A stretch of DNA of 64,000 nt from Treponema sp. J25. GTDB lineage: Bacteria > Spirochaetota > Spirochaetia > Treponematales > Breznakiellaceae. Both the position numbers and the translations under genes were made by a program. Location: assembly GCF_004343725.1 (NCBI RefSeq), contig NZ_PTQW01000010.1:88261-152260 (forward strand), written 5' to 3'. Every line of letters begins with the position of its first letter. The first letter of the stretch is position 1. The notes beneath the pieces were generated by a model. That model was given only the letters and a program-made list of their open reading frames with translations, was not told where the DNA came from and did not search any database. Of this stretch, positions 54,211 to 63,373 are shown piece after piece.

Positions 54211-56061
54211 TTGAAGCACCAGGAAAAAACAAGCGACAACCGTATTTTTCTTCCCGTTTCTAAAGAAGATCTTGCCCAGCGAGGGTGGGATACCTGTGAC
54301 TTTATCTTTGTTTCAGGCGATGCCTACGTAGATCATCCTTCGTTTGCGGCGGCGTTGATTGGCCGGGTCCTTGAAGCCGCCGGCTTTCGGGTAGGGGTTA
54401 TTCCCCAGCCCCGCTGGGAAGACCCTGCCTCATATCTTGTCCTGGGGCTCCCCCGTCTGGCCTTCCTGGTGGGGGCAGGAAACCTGGATTCCATGGTAGC
54501 CCACTACACGGCAAATAAAAAGCCCCGCAGCCAGGATGTCTATTCGCCAGGGGGAAAGGTGGGGTTTCGGCCTGACCGGGCAACCCTGGTATACGTGGAA
54601 GGTCTTCGTCGTGCCTGCAAACTGGTAGGAGAACAGCGGCCCATCATTATCGGCGGTATCGAGGCAAGCCTGCGTCGCTTTGCCCACTACGACTACTGGT
54701 CCGATAAGGTGCGTCGCTCTATCCTCCTGGACTCTAAGGCGGACCTCCTGGTGTATGGTATGGGAGAGCGGCCTATTCTGGAAATAGCCCGGCGCCTTGC
54801 CCAGGGAGAACCCATTGAAACTATCCGGGATGTGCGGAGTACCTGTGTCTGGGGGTCCGGAGTTCCCCAGGTGGATCCTCAGAAGGTGATAGAGCTCCCT
54901 TCCTTTGAAGAAATACGGGAGCCCACGGCGGAGGCAAAACGGCGTTTTGCCGAACACTTTATGCTCCAGAAGCGGAACCAGGACCCTCTGTCGGGTAAAA
55001 TTTTGATAGAAAAAAGTGATACCCGTTATGTTCTGCAGAATCCGCCGGCCCTTCCTCTGGATACGGCCGAACTGGATCGAATATACGAACTTCCCTTTAC
55101 CCGCGAGGCCCACCCGATGTATGCCTCCATGGGCGGGGTCCCCGCCTTACAGGAAGTGGCCTTTTCGCTTGTTTCAAGCCGGGGCTGTTTTGGGGGCTGT
55201 TCATTCTGCGCTATTACCTTTCATCAGGGACGGATAATACAACATCGAAGTAAGGACAGCCTCCTTCGAGAAGCCCGGGGCTTGGTGCAGCATCCTGAAT
55301 TTAAGGGGTACATCCATGATGTAGGGGGGCCGACGGCAAACTTTTTTAGTCTTCCCTGTGAGGTACAGAAAAGAGGGGGTGTTTGTACCCATCGAGATTG
55401 CTTATACCCAGCCCCCTGTCCTAATCTCCGGGCCACTCACCGGGAGTACCGGGAAGTTCTGCAAGCCCTGCGTAGCCTTCCGGGGATTAAAAAGGTGTTT
55501 GTCCGTTCAGGACTTCGTTTTGATTATCTTTTGCTGGATACCACCGAAGGTTCTGCTTTTCTCAAAGAGCTCTGTGCCCACCATGTATCGGGCCAGCTTA
55601 AGGTGGCGCCGGAGCATATTACCCCCCGGGTTCTTGATGCGATGGGAAAAACAGGCAGCCAGGTATACGAAGAATTTCGAAAGCTTTTTGCCAGGGCTAA
55701 TCAGGAACTGGGAAAAAAACAGTACCTGATCCCCTATTTTATTGCGAGCCATCCTGGTTCGACCCTGGAAGATGCCCTGGAATTAGCCCTGTACCTTAAG
55801 AAGACCGGTTTTGTGCCCGACCAGGTTCAGGATTTTTATCCCACCCCTGGTTCTCTTGCAACGGTGATGTATTATACGGGACTGGACCCCCGAACCATGA
55901 AGGCCATCCCTGTTCCCCGGGGCGAACGGGAACGGCGGCTCCAACGGGCCCTCTTACAGTTTAACAAAAAAGAAAATCATCCCCTGGTCAGGGATGCCCT
56001 GAGACAACTGGGGAAGCTTTACCTCAGCCGTACCCTCGGGCTTAGAGAGTCCAGAGAGTAG
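54211..56061 (+). CDS. YgiQ-family radical SAM protein
   Basis: A 616-residue UPF0313/YgiQ protein. The N-terminal part resembles B12-binding-like folds (FIFVSGDAYVDHPSFAAALIGRVLEAAGFRVG). The radical SAM cluster motif is C-x3-C-x2-C in SSRGCFGGCSFCAI. The C-terminal part has KVAPEHITPRVLDAMGK and PGSTLEDALELALYL. The reaction is unknown for the family. The first in-frame start is a TTG at 54211 with no good ribosome site, so the exact N-terminus is unsure. It follows the NifU-like gene by 18 bases. Confidence 0.88.
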   Translation: MKHQEKTSDNRIFLPVSKEDLAQRGWDTCDFIFVSGDAYVDHPSFAAALIGRVLEAAGFRVGVIPQPRWEDPASYLVLGLPRLAFLVGAGNLDSMVAHYTANKKPRSQDVYSPGGKVGFRPDRATLVYVEGLRRACKLVGEQRPIIIGGIEASLRRFAHYDYWSDKVRRSILLDSKADLLVYGMGERPILEIARRLAQGEPIETIRDVRSTCVWGSGVPQVDPQKVIELPSFEEIREPTAEAKRRFAEHFMLQKRNQDPLSGKILIEKSDTRYVLQNPPALPLDTAELDRIYELPFTREAHPMYASMGGVPALQEVAFSLVSSRGCFGGCSFCAITFHQGRIIQHRSKDSLLREARGLVQHPEFKGYIHDVGGPTANFFSLPCEVQKRGGVCTHRDCLYPAPCPNLRATHREYREVLQALRSLPGIKKVFVRSGLRFDYLLLDTTEGSAFLKELCAHHVSGQLKVAPEHITPRVLDAMGKTGSQVYEEFRKLFARANQELGKKQYLIPYFIASHPGSTLEDALELALYLKKTGFVPDQVQDFYPTPGSLATVMYYTGLDPRTMKAIPVPRGERERRLQRALLQFNKKENHPLVRDALRQLGKLYLSRTLGLRESRE

Positions 56062-56096
56062 GGGCTTTGCTGGCTGAGGTTCTTTTACCGGATGTT

Positions 56097-57239
56097 TTAT
56101 TCGGATGGGTCTGCGGGCTTTTCTGTTATTAAAAACCAGCGCCGGACGTTGCCCCGGCCCATAGAGTCAATTCGGCCCTGTTTCTTAAGGCGCTGGAGGA
56201 TCCGCTTCAAAGAGGTTTCATCCACATCAGTCAGGACTTCCTGAAGGGTAGTAAAACTGACCCCTGAAACGGCAGACCCTACAGGGCTGGAATTGGTAGT
56301 AGCCGTTACGGCTTCATTGTCCCGGAGGGCTGTAAGAATTCGCTGTTCCAGGCGGAGTTCGGCGACGTAAGGAACCACCGGTTCAGCAGTAAGCTCTGTT
56401 TCCTGGCTCGCCCGTTCCTCAAGGGATTTGCGGTATACCGCTCGGAAAAAGCCATAGGTCCAGAGGTTTGCTTCTTTTCTGGTGCGAGCAAAAATGATGG
56501 GGAGATGGGGATGCATGGCCTGGAGCTCCGATAAGACCCGGTAGCAATGGGCAGGTTTATAGGAATGTTCTAATCGCTCCGGGTTAAGAAAATCACCATA
56601 ATCAGCCTCGATGACGAGAGCCGCATGGGGGAGGGTTTCTAATTCCCGCAGGACCTGGTGAAGCATGGCAATACGGGAAAAATCGGTAAGCAGATTTTGG
56701 AAGGTTTTTCGTTCTACCACCGCAAGGATTGTATCTTCATGGATGAGCGCATAATCTCCTGCGGGGAGCTTTCGTTTTTCAATCTGGGCCTTGGGAAATT
56801 TCCAGGGATACTTTTCTGCCGTATCAACAACGACCGTAAAGGATGTCTTAACAGGACGAAGGGATAGCCGCGAACGGGACCGATGTTCTCGTTGAGCCGT
56901 CTGGGTTTTAAAAAAGATCTGTTCATAACTACCGGGACGATTTTTATAGGCCTTTTGTAAAATAAGGAATTCACAGCGTTTTTTAAGAGGCCGGTCCAGG
57001 GTGATGCGGAGACTCTTTCCAAAACGATCAAAGGAGATAACCGGTATACGCTCTACCGTTTCGAATAGATCCCGTTCATCCGGTGGTGTCCCATCCCGAA
57101 TGCAGAAAACATTCCCCTTTTGGCCTGGCCAGGCATCCTGGGCCCGTACTGCAAAAAGGGTTCTGCCCTCCTGTTCAATGGCGATCCGTATGGGAAAACG
57201 GGGATTTCCTGTTTTCTGAACAATCCACACAAGGCCCAT
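56097..57239 (-). CDS. ERCC4-domain nuclease-like protein
   Basis: A 380-residue protein with an ERCC4 (XPF/Mus81-type) nuclease domain at about residues 125-270. The signature is ILAVVERKTFQNLLTDF, matching the V-ERK-x3-D metal-binding core, preceded by the acidic VVVDTAEKYPW. A C-terminal segment (ALRDNEA to RILQRLKKQGRID) resembles a winged helix. The N-terminal 110 residues are not recognised. It may cut branched or flap DNA. No ribosome site precedes the ATG at 57239. Confidence 0.78.
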   Translation of the reverse strand: MGLVWIVQKTGNPRFPIRIAIEQEGRTLFAVRAQDAWPGQKGNVFCIRDGTPPDERDLFETVERIPVISFDRFGKSLRITLDRPLKKRCEFLILQKAYKNRPGSYEQIFFKTQTAQREHRSRSRLSLRPVKTSFTVVVDTAEKYPWKFPKAQIEKRKLPAGDYALIHEDTILAVVERKTFQNLLTDFSRIAMLHQVLRELETLPHAALVIEADYGDFLNPERLEHSYKPAHCYRVLSELQAMHPHLPIIFARTRKEANLWTYGFFRAVYRKSLEERASQETELTAEPVVPYVAELRLEQRILTALRDNEAVTATTNSSPVGSAVSGVSFTTLQEVLTDVDETSLKRILQRLKKQGRIDSMGRGNVRRWFLITEKPADPSE

Positions 57240-57281
57240 ACGGCTATTGTTACGGAGATGAGGTGGTTTGACAAGGGTCTA

Positions 57282-57308
57282 TTCTTTAAAATAGTGTTCT
57301 TTAAAATA
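57282..57308. repeat. Tandem direct repeat, 15-base period
   Basis: TTCTTTAAAATA occurs at 57282-57293 and 57297-57308 with a 3-base spacer, between the candidate small RNA and the ERCC4 gene. The spacing of about one and a half helical turns could suit a protein-binding site. Confidence 0.6.
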
Positions 57309-57324
57309 GGTTGCCCGATACCGT

Positions 57325-57435
57325 AAAAAAAAGAGACGGTGGAAACTTCCACCGTCCCTGGTCCAGTATTGGCTTGCCCGGCCACAAATCCGGGAGTCTG
57401 CTGGCCACAGGACGGGCCTGCACCCATCCTGATTT
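57325..57435 (-). ncRNA. Candidate small RNA or leader with its own promoter and terminator
   Basis: On the minus strand, TTGACA (57465-57470), a 17-base spacer and GATAGT (57442-57447) place a start near 57435. About 80 bases of GC-rich sequence with hairpins (CAGG/CCTG, CCCGG/CCGGG) lead to the terminator GACGGTGGAA/TTCCACCGTC (57335-57356) and eight U. No protein frame has support. It is either a small RNA of about 110 bases or an attenuating leader of the ERCC4 gene. It matches no SRP, 6S or riboswitch core that I know. Confidence 0.55.
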
Positions 57436-57441
57436 GCATAA

Positions 57442-57470
57442 ACTATCGTAATGTGTTGTACATTTGTCAA
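57442..57470 (-). promoter_or_regulatory. Promoter of the candidate small RNA
   Basis: Consensus TTGACA with a 17-base spacer to GATAGT on the minus strand, with no coding start within 200 bases downstream. Confidence 0.6.
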
Positions 57471-57602
57471 TCCCTTTATATTGAACTTGTTTGATTAGCT
57501 GAGAAGGTATCGTTCAGAAAGGTTTGTAGAAAAGGTTGCCATCCGTTATGTGTAATAGGGGTGAGGCCGGAATCTATTTGTTGCTCAATGGAGGAACCGG
57601 AT

Positions 57603-58211
57603 TTAGTCGGTATATTCTTCAAAATACAGGTACTGAGTTTCGTCTGGTATTGTTTCGTCCAAAGGAGTATCAAATTTCAGTAATTTGTAGTAATGCTTTT
57701 CCAGGGCCTTGTCGGTAAAGTTTTCCCGGAGTATTTCCAGAATTACCTCACACTCTGCATCGGCGCAGACAAGTATTTTGCTTGAATAAAATAGTTCTCC
57801 AAATTCTTTGTACGAAGCAATCATGTGTTTCCATGCGTCTTTTAAATACTGATCTTCTTCCCCGTTGTGTAACTGGAATACGCGAAGGATACCTTGCCAG
57901 GTTATATGTTCAAATTGTTCAATCCGACAAAGTACAAAAGGAGGAGTGACAATAAAGTAATCCTCCGTAGAGAAGACGATGTTTTTCCACTCCCAACTGC
58001 CATGAGCTTTCTGAAAACTAAAATCCCAGGCTTCATAACCCGCAAAGTCTGGTAGTGTACTCAGTTCCCAATGAGGACCGATACTTCCTTTTTTACTGTC
58101 CCGTTTATTATAGACAGGGAAGCCTGTCTTATCAGAAATAGATGTGATAAGGCTTTCTTTTGTTATGATACCATATTGATTGTCTAAAATAACGCAAGGT
58201 TCTATTCCCAT
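57603..58211 (-). CDS. Hypothetical protein
   Basis: A 202-residue soluble protein that I do not recognise. It is rich in Trp, Phe and acidic residues (GYEAWDFSFQKAHGSWEWKN, DETQYLYFEEYTD) and has no signal peptide or membrane segment. Base use is more AT-rich than the genes to the left. Its place beside a CRISPR locus and a broken exported gene suggests accessory DNA. Its size and acidity would suit an immunity-type or antitoxin protein, but there is no direct evidence. Confidence 0.55.
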   Translation of the reverse strand: MGIEPCVILDNQYGIITKESLITSISDKTGFPVYNKRDSKKGSIGPHWELSTLPDFAGYEAWDFSFQKAHGSWEWKNIVFSTEDYFIVTPPFVLCRIEQFEHITWQGILRVFQLHNGEEDQYLKDAWKHMIASYKEFGELFYSSKILVCADAECEVILEILRENFTDKALEKHYYKLLKFDTPLDETIPDETQYLYFEEYTD

Positions 58212-58373
58212 ATAAACCTAAGAAAGTACTAGCGGGAACCTCGATAATGGTGGTGTTAGCAAAGGCTCCCCAAACGAACAAACCCGGGCTGTTTGTTTGC
58301 CTCTGCTTAACTTTTCAGCCAGAATAGCCTTCTTGTCAAGGGCTCTCGTAGGGACCTGGGGAGTCAGACGTAA

Positions 58374-58779
58374 TTATTTCTTAGTCCAGCTAATAGAGCC
58401 ATATTCTTTTTCCTCTGTAATAAAATTAGGGGTTTCTCCAACAGAATCTCTGAATACTTTAAAATCTTCAAGGGCAATTTTAGCTATACCCCTTTCTCCT
58501 ACGGTTACTATAAACACCTCATATTTTGTTTTTGCTTTATTAGTACTATAAAACATCAACCCATCGGTCTTTGTCATACACTTTCTCATAAAACATTTCT
58601 ACTTTAAGTTTTTTCCTATTGATAGTCAATTTTTCCGGACTCAATGAAAGGGCTCGACTTAGATCAATCGTAGGTGCAGGATCAGGTTCGTATTCAAACT
58701 GATTAAAGCCAAATCCCTCTGCATATATTCCTACACAGACTAAAAAATTTACGATCAATATACTAATCCATTTATTCAT
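58374..58779 (-). pseudogene. Frameshifted small exported protein
   Basis: Two frames join into one product. The first starts at 58779 with a signal peptide (MNKWISILIVNFLVCVGIYA) and ends at a TAG in KVYDKDRWVDVL. The second continues as YSTNKAKTKYEVFIVTVGERG to the stop at 58374. Removing one T from the TTTT run near 58556 restores a single 134-residue protein (WVDV-YSTNKA). The family is unknown. It may be a pseudogene, a phase-variable gene or a sequencing error. Confidence 0.6.
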
Positions 58780-58893
58780 AGAATTCCTTCTGGATATTGT
58801 GTTACATATATGAGTAAAGAAATGTTTTTCTGCTCGAAAGGCCCCCACAGCGGAACCACATGCAAACCCTATCCGCTTGTGCGGACTGTGACG

Positions 58894-61831
58894 GTTTCAA
58901 TCCACGCCCCCCGAGAGGGGAGCGACACCTCCGGTGCCCCGCCCCAAACATCATCGCTGTGTTTCAATCCACGCCCCCCGAGAGGGGAGCGACAGGTGGA
59001 TTCTGAGCCTGGCTTTGAAGCTAAGGCGTTTCAATCCACGCCCCCCGAGAGGGGAGCGACACCTCCTAACGCTTAGATTTGAGCACGTTCATCAGTTTCA
59101 ATCCACGCCCCCCGCGAGGGGAGCGACGGTAGGTCTTTTTCGCTGCCTCGATACTTCGTTAAGTTTCAATCCACGCCCCCCGCGAGGGGAGCGACATAAA
59201 GCTTATGGAGCAGGAGTATGGATATAAAGTTTCAATCCACGCCCCCCGCGAGGGGAGCGACTCTAGGCATATTTGCCGTTGCCGGCATGTAAGTAGTTTC
59301 AATCCACGCCCCCCGCGAGGGGAGCGACAGCCTGCACGTCAGCATTAGCCTTCTTTATAGACATCGTTTCAATCCACGCCCCCCGCGAGGGGAGCGACTA
59401 GGTCTCTTATACGAGATCTCCCGGACGAGGATGTTTCAATCCACGCCCCCCGCGAGGGGAGCGACACCTAACAATATCGTATGATAATGAGGACGACCAG
59501 TTTCAATCCACGCCCCCCGCGAGGGGAGCGACGATGCGATTGCTGGGGCCTCGCTTGCTTAATACTCGTTTCAATCCACGCCCCCCGCGAGGGGAGCGAC
59601 GTACAGGAGGTCCATGACAGGGGTTTTCAGTTCGGGTTTCAATCCACGCCCCCCGCGAGGGGAGCGACGGCAATGACTGGGGATGTATCGGAGGATACTC
59701 CCGTTTCAATCCACGCCCCCCGCGAGGGGAGCGACGATGCGATTGCTGGGGCCTCGCTTGCTTAATACTCGTTTCAATCCACGCCCCCCGCGAGGGGAGC
59801 GACTTCGACTCGCAAGTTTAGGCTATGTAAGCCTAGATGTTTCAATCCACGCCCCCCGCGAGGGGAGCGACAGGGCGCCCCGGAAATTTGGAGTTGCTGT
59901 ATAGGTTTCAATCCACGCCCCCCGCGAGGGGAGCGACACTGGGTTTTAGAAAATACGGTACAAGAGACCGTAGTTTCAATCCACGCCCCCCGCGAGGGGA
60001 GCGACTGTAGCAGGTACTTTGTACCACTCCTAGAGTGATAGTTTCAATCCACGCCCCCCGCGAGGGGAGCGACATGTTCTCGAAAAAATTGTTCGACGAT
60101 TATAGACTGTTTCAATCCACGCCCCCCGCGAGGGGAGCGACACATTCAATTTTTGCTATATAGCAAAAACTGTATGTTTCAATCCACGCCCCCCGCGAGG
60201 GGAGCGACCGTCCAGCGCATACGTGATATCAATGGTAATTGGGGTTTCAATCCACGCCCCCCGCGAGGGGAGCGACATGAAGGGCTTTGTGTGGCGATTA
60301 TCGATTGCAATGTTTCAATCCACGCCCCCCGCGAGGGGAGCGACTCGACGACATCGGGCAAGCGTACATATTCAGCCTGTTTCAATCCACGCCCCCCGCG
60401 AGGGGAGCGACAGGAGCTACAACGGTAACGTACGGGCCTTGGAAGAGTTTCAATCCACGCCCCCCGCGAGGGGAGCGACATAATATTATTATCTTGTCAA
60501 TACATTTTACAAAGTTTCAATCCACGCCCCCCGCGAGGGGAGCGACTAGTCATAATTCCCTCCTTATCCGGTATACCGGACAGTTTCAATCCACGCCCCC
60601 CGCGAGGGGAGCGACCCGGTTCCATTTAACCGGCAGGCAATCAGCATGGATGTTTCAATCCACGCCCCCCGCGAGGGGAGCGACAATAGTATTGTGGCTA
60701 TATTTTTGGTGTTAATAGTTTCAATCCACGCCCCCCGCGAGGGGAGCGACGTCCTCTCATAATTATCTCTCCTCAATTATCTATGTTTCAATCCACGCCC
60801 CCCGCGAGGGGAGCGACATTCCCTCCTTATCCGGTATACCGGATAATCCTGTTTCAATCCACGCCCCCCGCGAGGGGAGCGACTATATTAAGTAGATAAG
60901 GGGTACTTCATTGCGATGTTTCAATCCACGCCCCCCGCGAGGGGAGCGACAGGATTATCCGGTACTTAGTACCGGATACAGGGGGTTTCAATCCACGCCC
61001 CCCGCGAGGGGAGCGACCGGGCTGGTATGGTAATGGCGGTTCTCAGGATAAGTTTCAATCCACGCCCCCCGCGAGGGGAGCGACGCTGGGAATATGGCAA
61101 ACGAGATAGACCGACTTATGTTTCAATCCACGCCCCCCGCGAGGGGAGCGACTTGGGCGGAGGCCCTAGAAAAATATTATGGAGGGCAGTTTCAATCCAC
61201 GCCCCCCGCGAGGGGAGCGACAACCGGTCCGATGTATAGGCGGTAAGCCCTTACAGTTTCAATCCACGCCCCCCGCGAGGGGAGCGACATGGAGCCATTC
61301 GAGGAATTTAAAAAAGTTATACGGGTTTCAATCCACGCCCCCCGCGAGGGGAGCGACGTGGACGAAGTATCCGTAATACAGACTCAGAGGAGTTTCAATC
61401 CACGCCCCCCGCGAGGGGAGCGACGGTACAAAATCGAACGGTCCTACTTACTTTTGGAGTTTCAATCCACGCCCCCCGCGAGGGGAGCGACTACAAGATT
61501 GTAATGGCGTGTTATTATAATGATGTGTTTCAATCCACGCCCCCCGCGAGGGGAGCGACATGAAATCAAAATTATAAATTCGCTCCCAGACAAGGTTTCA
61601 ATCCACGCCCCCCGCGAGGGGAGCGACATTTTTTCTTCCATCCAGTATTTACCGGTATGCTGGTTTCAATCCACGCCCCCCGCGAGGGGAGCGACCCAAA
61701 CTGACACTCTTTTTTATGTGATTTCTTTTTGTTTCAATCCACGCCCCCCGCGAGGGGAGCGACCTTCTGCCTCTATATATACACATTTTTTCTCATCAGT
61801 TTCAATCCACGCCCCCCGCGAGGGGAGCGAC
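58894..61831 (-). CRISPR. Type I-C CRISPR array, 44 repeats
   Basis: I count 44 repeats of 33 bases and 43 spacers of about 33-37 bases. On the minus strand the repeat starts GTCGCTCCCC and ends GTGGATTGAAAC, the known I-C orientation, so the array is transcribed right to left from the leader at 61832-62035. The repeat has a CCCC/GGGG stem. The three repeats farthest from the leader (starts 58894, 58961, 59028) carry the same C-to-A change at position 22, normal for the old end. Spacers at 59533-59567 and 59736-59770 are identical. Confidence 0.98.
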
Positions 61832-62035
61832 CGCAAAATACAGTGTATTTTATACACTTATACTACTATATGTGCAACTATATCTCATGTATATCTGTTT
61901 ATTTTTCCATTATCTCCAATTTTTAATGTAAAAAATAATCTTTATTTGTGCGAAACTGCTGGCCTTTCTCTGTTCACTCCTGGTTCGCAAATATTCCTTC
62001 CCTATAGTTTCAAAGAACAATAAAGTTAAAGAGGA
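61832..62035 (-). promoter_or_regulatory. CRISPR leader
   Basis: An AT-rich, gene-free segment between the newest repeat and cas2. A likely pre-crRNA promoter on the minus strand is TTGCAC (61872-61877), a 17-base spacer and TATAAA (61849-61854). A perfect palindrome AAAATACA-g-TGTATTTT (61835-61851) lies three bases from the first repeat and overlaps the -10 box. Confidence 0.75.
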
Positions 62036-62326
62036 TTAGAATAGAAGAGGTCCTTCTATATCAAAATTATGGTTAACACCTATATGTTCAACTTTATATT
62101 TCCAGTTTTCTCCCATATAATAATAACGAATACTGTCAGTTTGTTTATTGATGATTTTCTCAAGTTGGTATTGTATCTTCCGGAGGATAATCCCATCAAT
62201 TACGCATTCAAAAACGGAATGTTGTACCCGTTGTCCGTAATTTTGACATACCTTTGCAACTTGTCGTAATCTTTTTTTACCTTCTGGGGTTTCTGTGTTT
62301 ACATCGTAAGTAATTAAAACCATCAT
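62036..62326 (-). CDS. cas2: CRISPR-associated endonuclease Cas2
   Basis: A 96-residue Cas2, which pairs with Cas1 to insert new spacers. The N-terminus MMVLITYDVNTETPEGKKRLRQVAKVC carries the conserved Asp of the ferredoxin-like fold, followed by GQRVQHSVFECVID. GAGGAA precedes two tandem ATGs at 62326 and 62323; either could be used. It lies 15 bases after cas1 and is the last cas gene before the leader. Confidence 0.97.
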   Translation of the reverse strand: MMVLITYDVNTETPEGKKRLRQVAKVCQNYGQRVQHSVFECVIDGIILRKIQYQLEKIINKQTDSIRYYYMGENWKYKVEHIGVNHNFDIEGPLLF

Positions 62327-62341
62327 AAATTATTCCTCTCT

Positions 62342-63373
62342 CTAATTCCATAGAAAGGGAGGATATCCATCTATATCTCCCCGAATATATTTTGACAATA
62401 ACATTGCCTGCGCATAAGGAAGAAGTCCATAAGGAATTTCTTCATTTAAGTAGGGATGCCTTAGAATCTCTTTCTTCTTATCTTGCCAGCTTTTAATAAC
62501 TATTGATCGTGTATCATCGTCCATTATAATGCCTCCACTTTCTTTCTTAATAAAGCCTTTACTATCTATTTGTTTCCTATTTATTAGTGAGAGAACAAGT
62601 CTATCTACAAGAACAGGACGAAGTTCTTCCATGAGATCTAATGCTAGAGATGCTCTTCCAGGTCTATCTTGATGATAAAAACCTACATAAGGATCAAGTC
62701 CCACCGTTTCTAAAGCGGATCCTGCTTCGTGAGCTAGGAGAGTATATAAAAATGATAAAAGCGCATTTACGTTATCCATAGGTGGTCGTCGTGATCGTTC
62801 GTTAAAAACAAATGTTTCTTTTTGTTGAAGTATAAGCTCATTAAAAACACCAAAATACGTTTTTGCAGCGCTACCTTCAAATGCAAGAAGTTCTGATAAA
62901 GAAGTGCAATCAGGTATCATTCTAATAATGTTTTTTAAAAAAATAGAAGCATTCCCTAATTTCTTTGTGTTTACTACTAATTCATGATCACGTAGAGCTC
63001 TTTCTATAACTTTTCTACAATTTGCAATCTTTCCAATTAAAAACGATTTAGCTATAGGTACACAGTCTTTCTCAGATTCTGAGATGAAATATTGTTTTTT
63101 TCTTTGTAACACGTTTCCATGGACAGGACCGATTATGCGGGCCTGAAATCTTCCATGGGGTGTTAAAAAACAAAGGCCTATATTTCTATCAACACAAGCT
63201 TTCATTAAAGCAGGGCTTACACCAAGGTAATTAAAACATACAATGTTTTCTATGTTATGTAGCGGAACCTTTGTAGAAACCCCCTCTTCTTTTTTTATGA
63301 CTATTGTTTCTCCTTCAAGAGAAACAAACACGTCAGGACTGGTGATGTAAATTGTGTTAAGAAGTTTCTTCAT
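62342..63373 (-). CDS. cas1: CRISPR-associated integrase Cas1
   Basis: A 343-residue Cas1 of the I-C type. The N-terminus is MKKLLNTIYITSPDVFVSLEGETI; the metal-site residues are in LLAHEAGSALETVGLDPYVGFYHQDRPGR and DLMEELRPVLVDR. The start at 63373 shares one base with the cas4 stop (TAATG), so the longer frame to 63445 is a read-back into cas4. It acts with Cas2 and Cas4 in spacer acquisition. Confidence 0.97.
   Translation of the reverse strand: MKKLLNTIYITSPDVFVSLEGETIVIKKEEGVSTKVPLHNIENIVCFNYLGVSPALMKACVDRNIGLCFLTPHGRFQARIIGPVHGNVLQRKKQYFISESEKDCVPIAKSFLIGKIANCRKVIERALRDHELVVNTKKLGNASIFLKNIIRMIPDCTSLSELLAFEGSAAKTYFGVFNELILQQKETFVFNERSRRPPMDNVNALLSFLYTLLAHEAGSALETVGLDPYVGFYHQDRPGRASLALDLMEELRPVLVDRLVLSLINRKQIDSKGFIKKESGGIIMDDDTRSIVIKSWQDKKKEILRHPYLNEEIPYGLLPYAQAMLLSKYIRGDIDGYPPFLWN

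Noticed and set aside
57356..57470. SRP RNA, 6S RNA or cobalamin/ZTP riboswitch at the small RNA locus
   Set aside because: The conserved GGAA-tetraloop domain of SRP and the cores of the riboswitches are not present.
57476..57673. 65-codon minus-strand frame overlapping the end of the hypothetical gene
   Set aside because: Mostly inside the 202-residue frame or in spacer; no start signal.
58810..61926. Many open frames across the CRISPR array with peptides such as FQSTPPARGAT or SIHAPREGSD
   Set aside because: They are translations of the CRISPR repeat in different frames, with no starts or ribosome sites.
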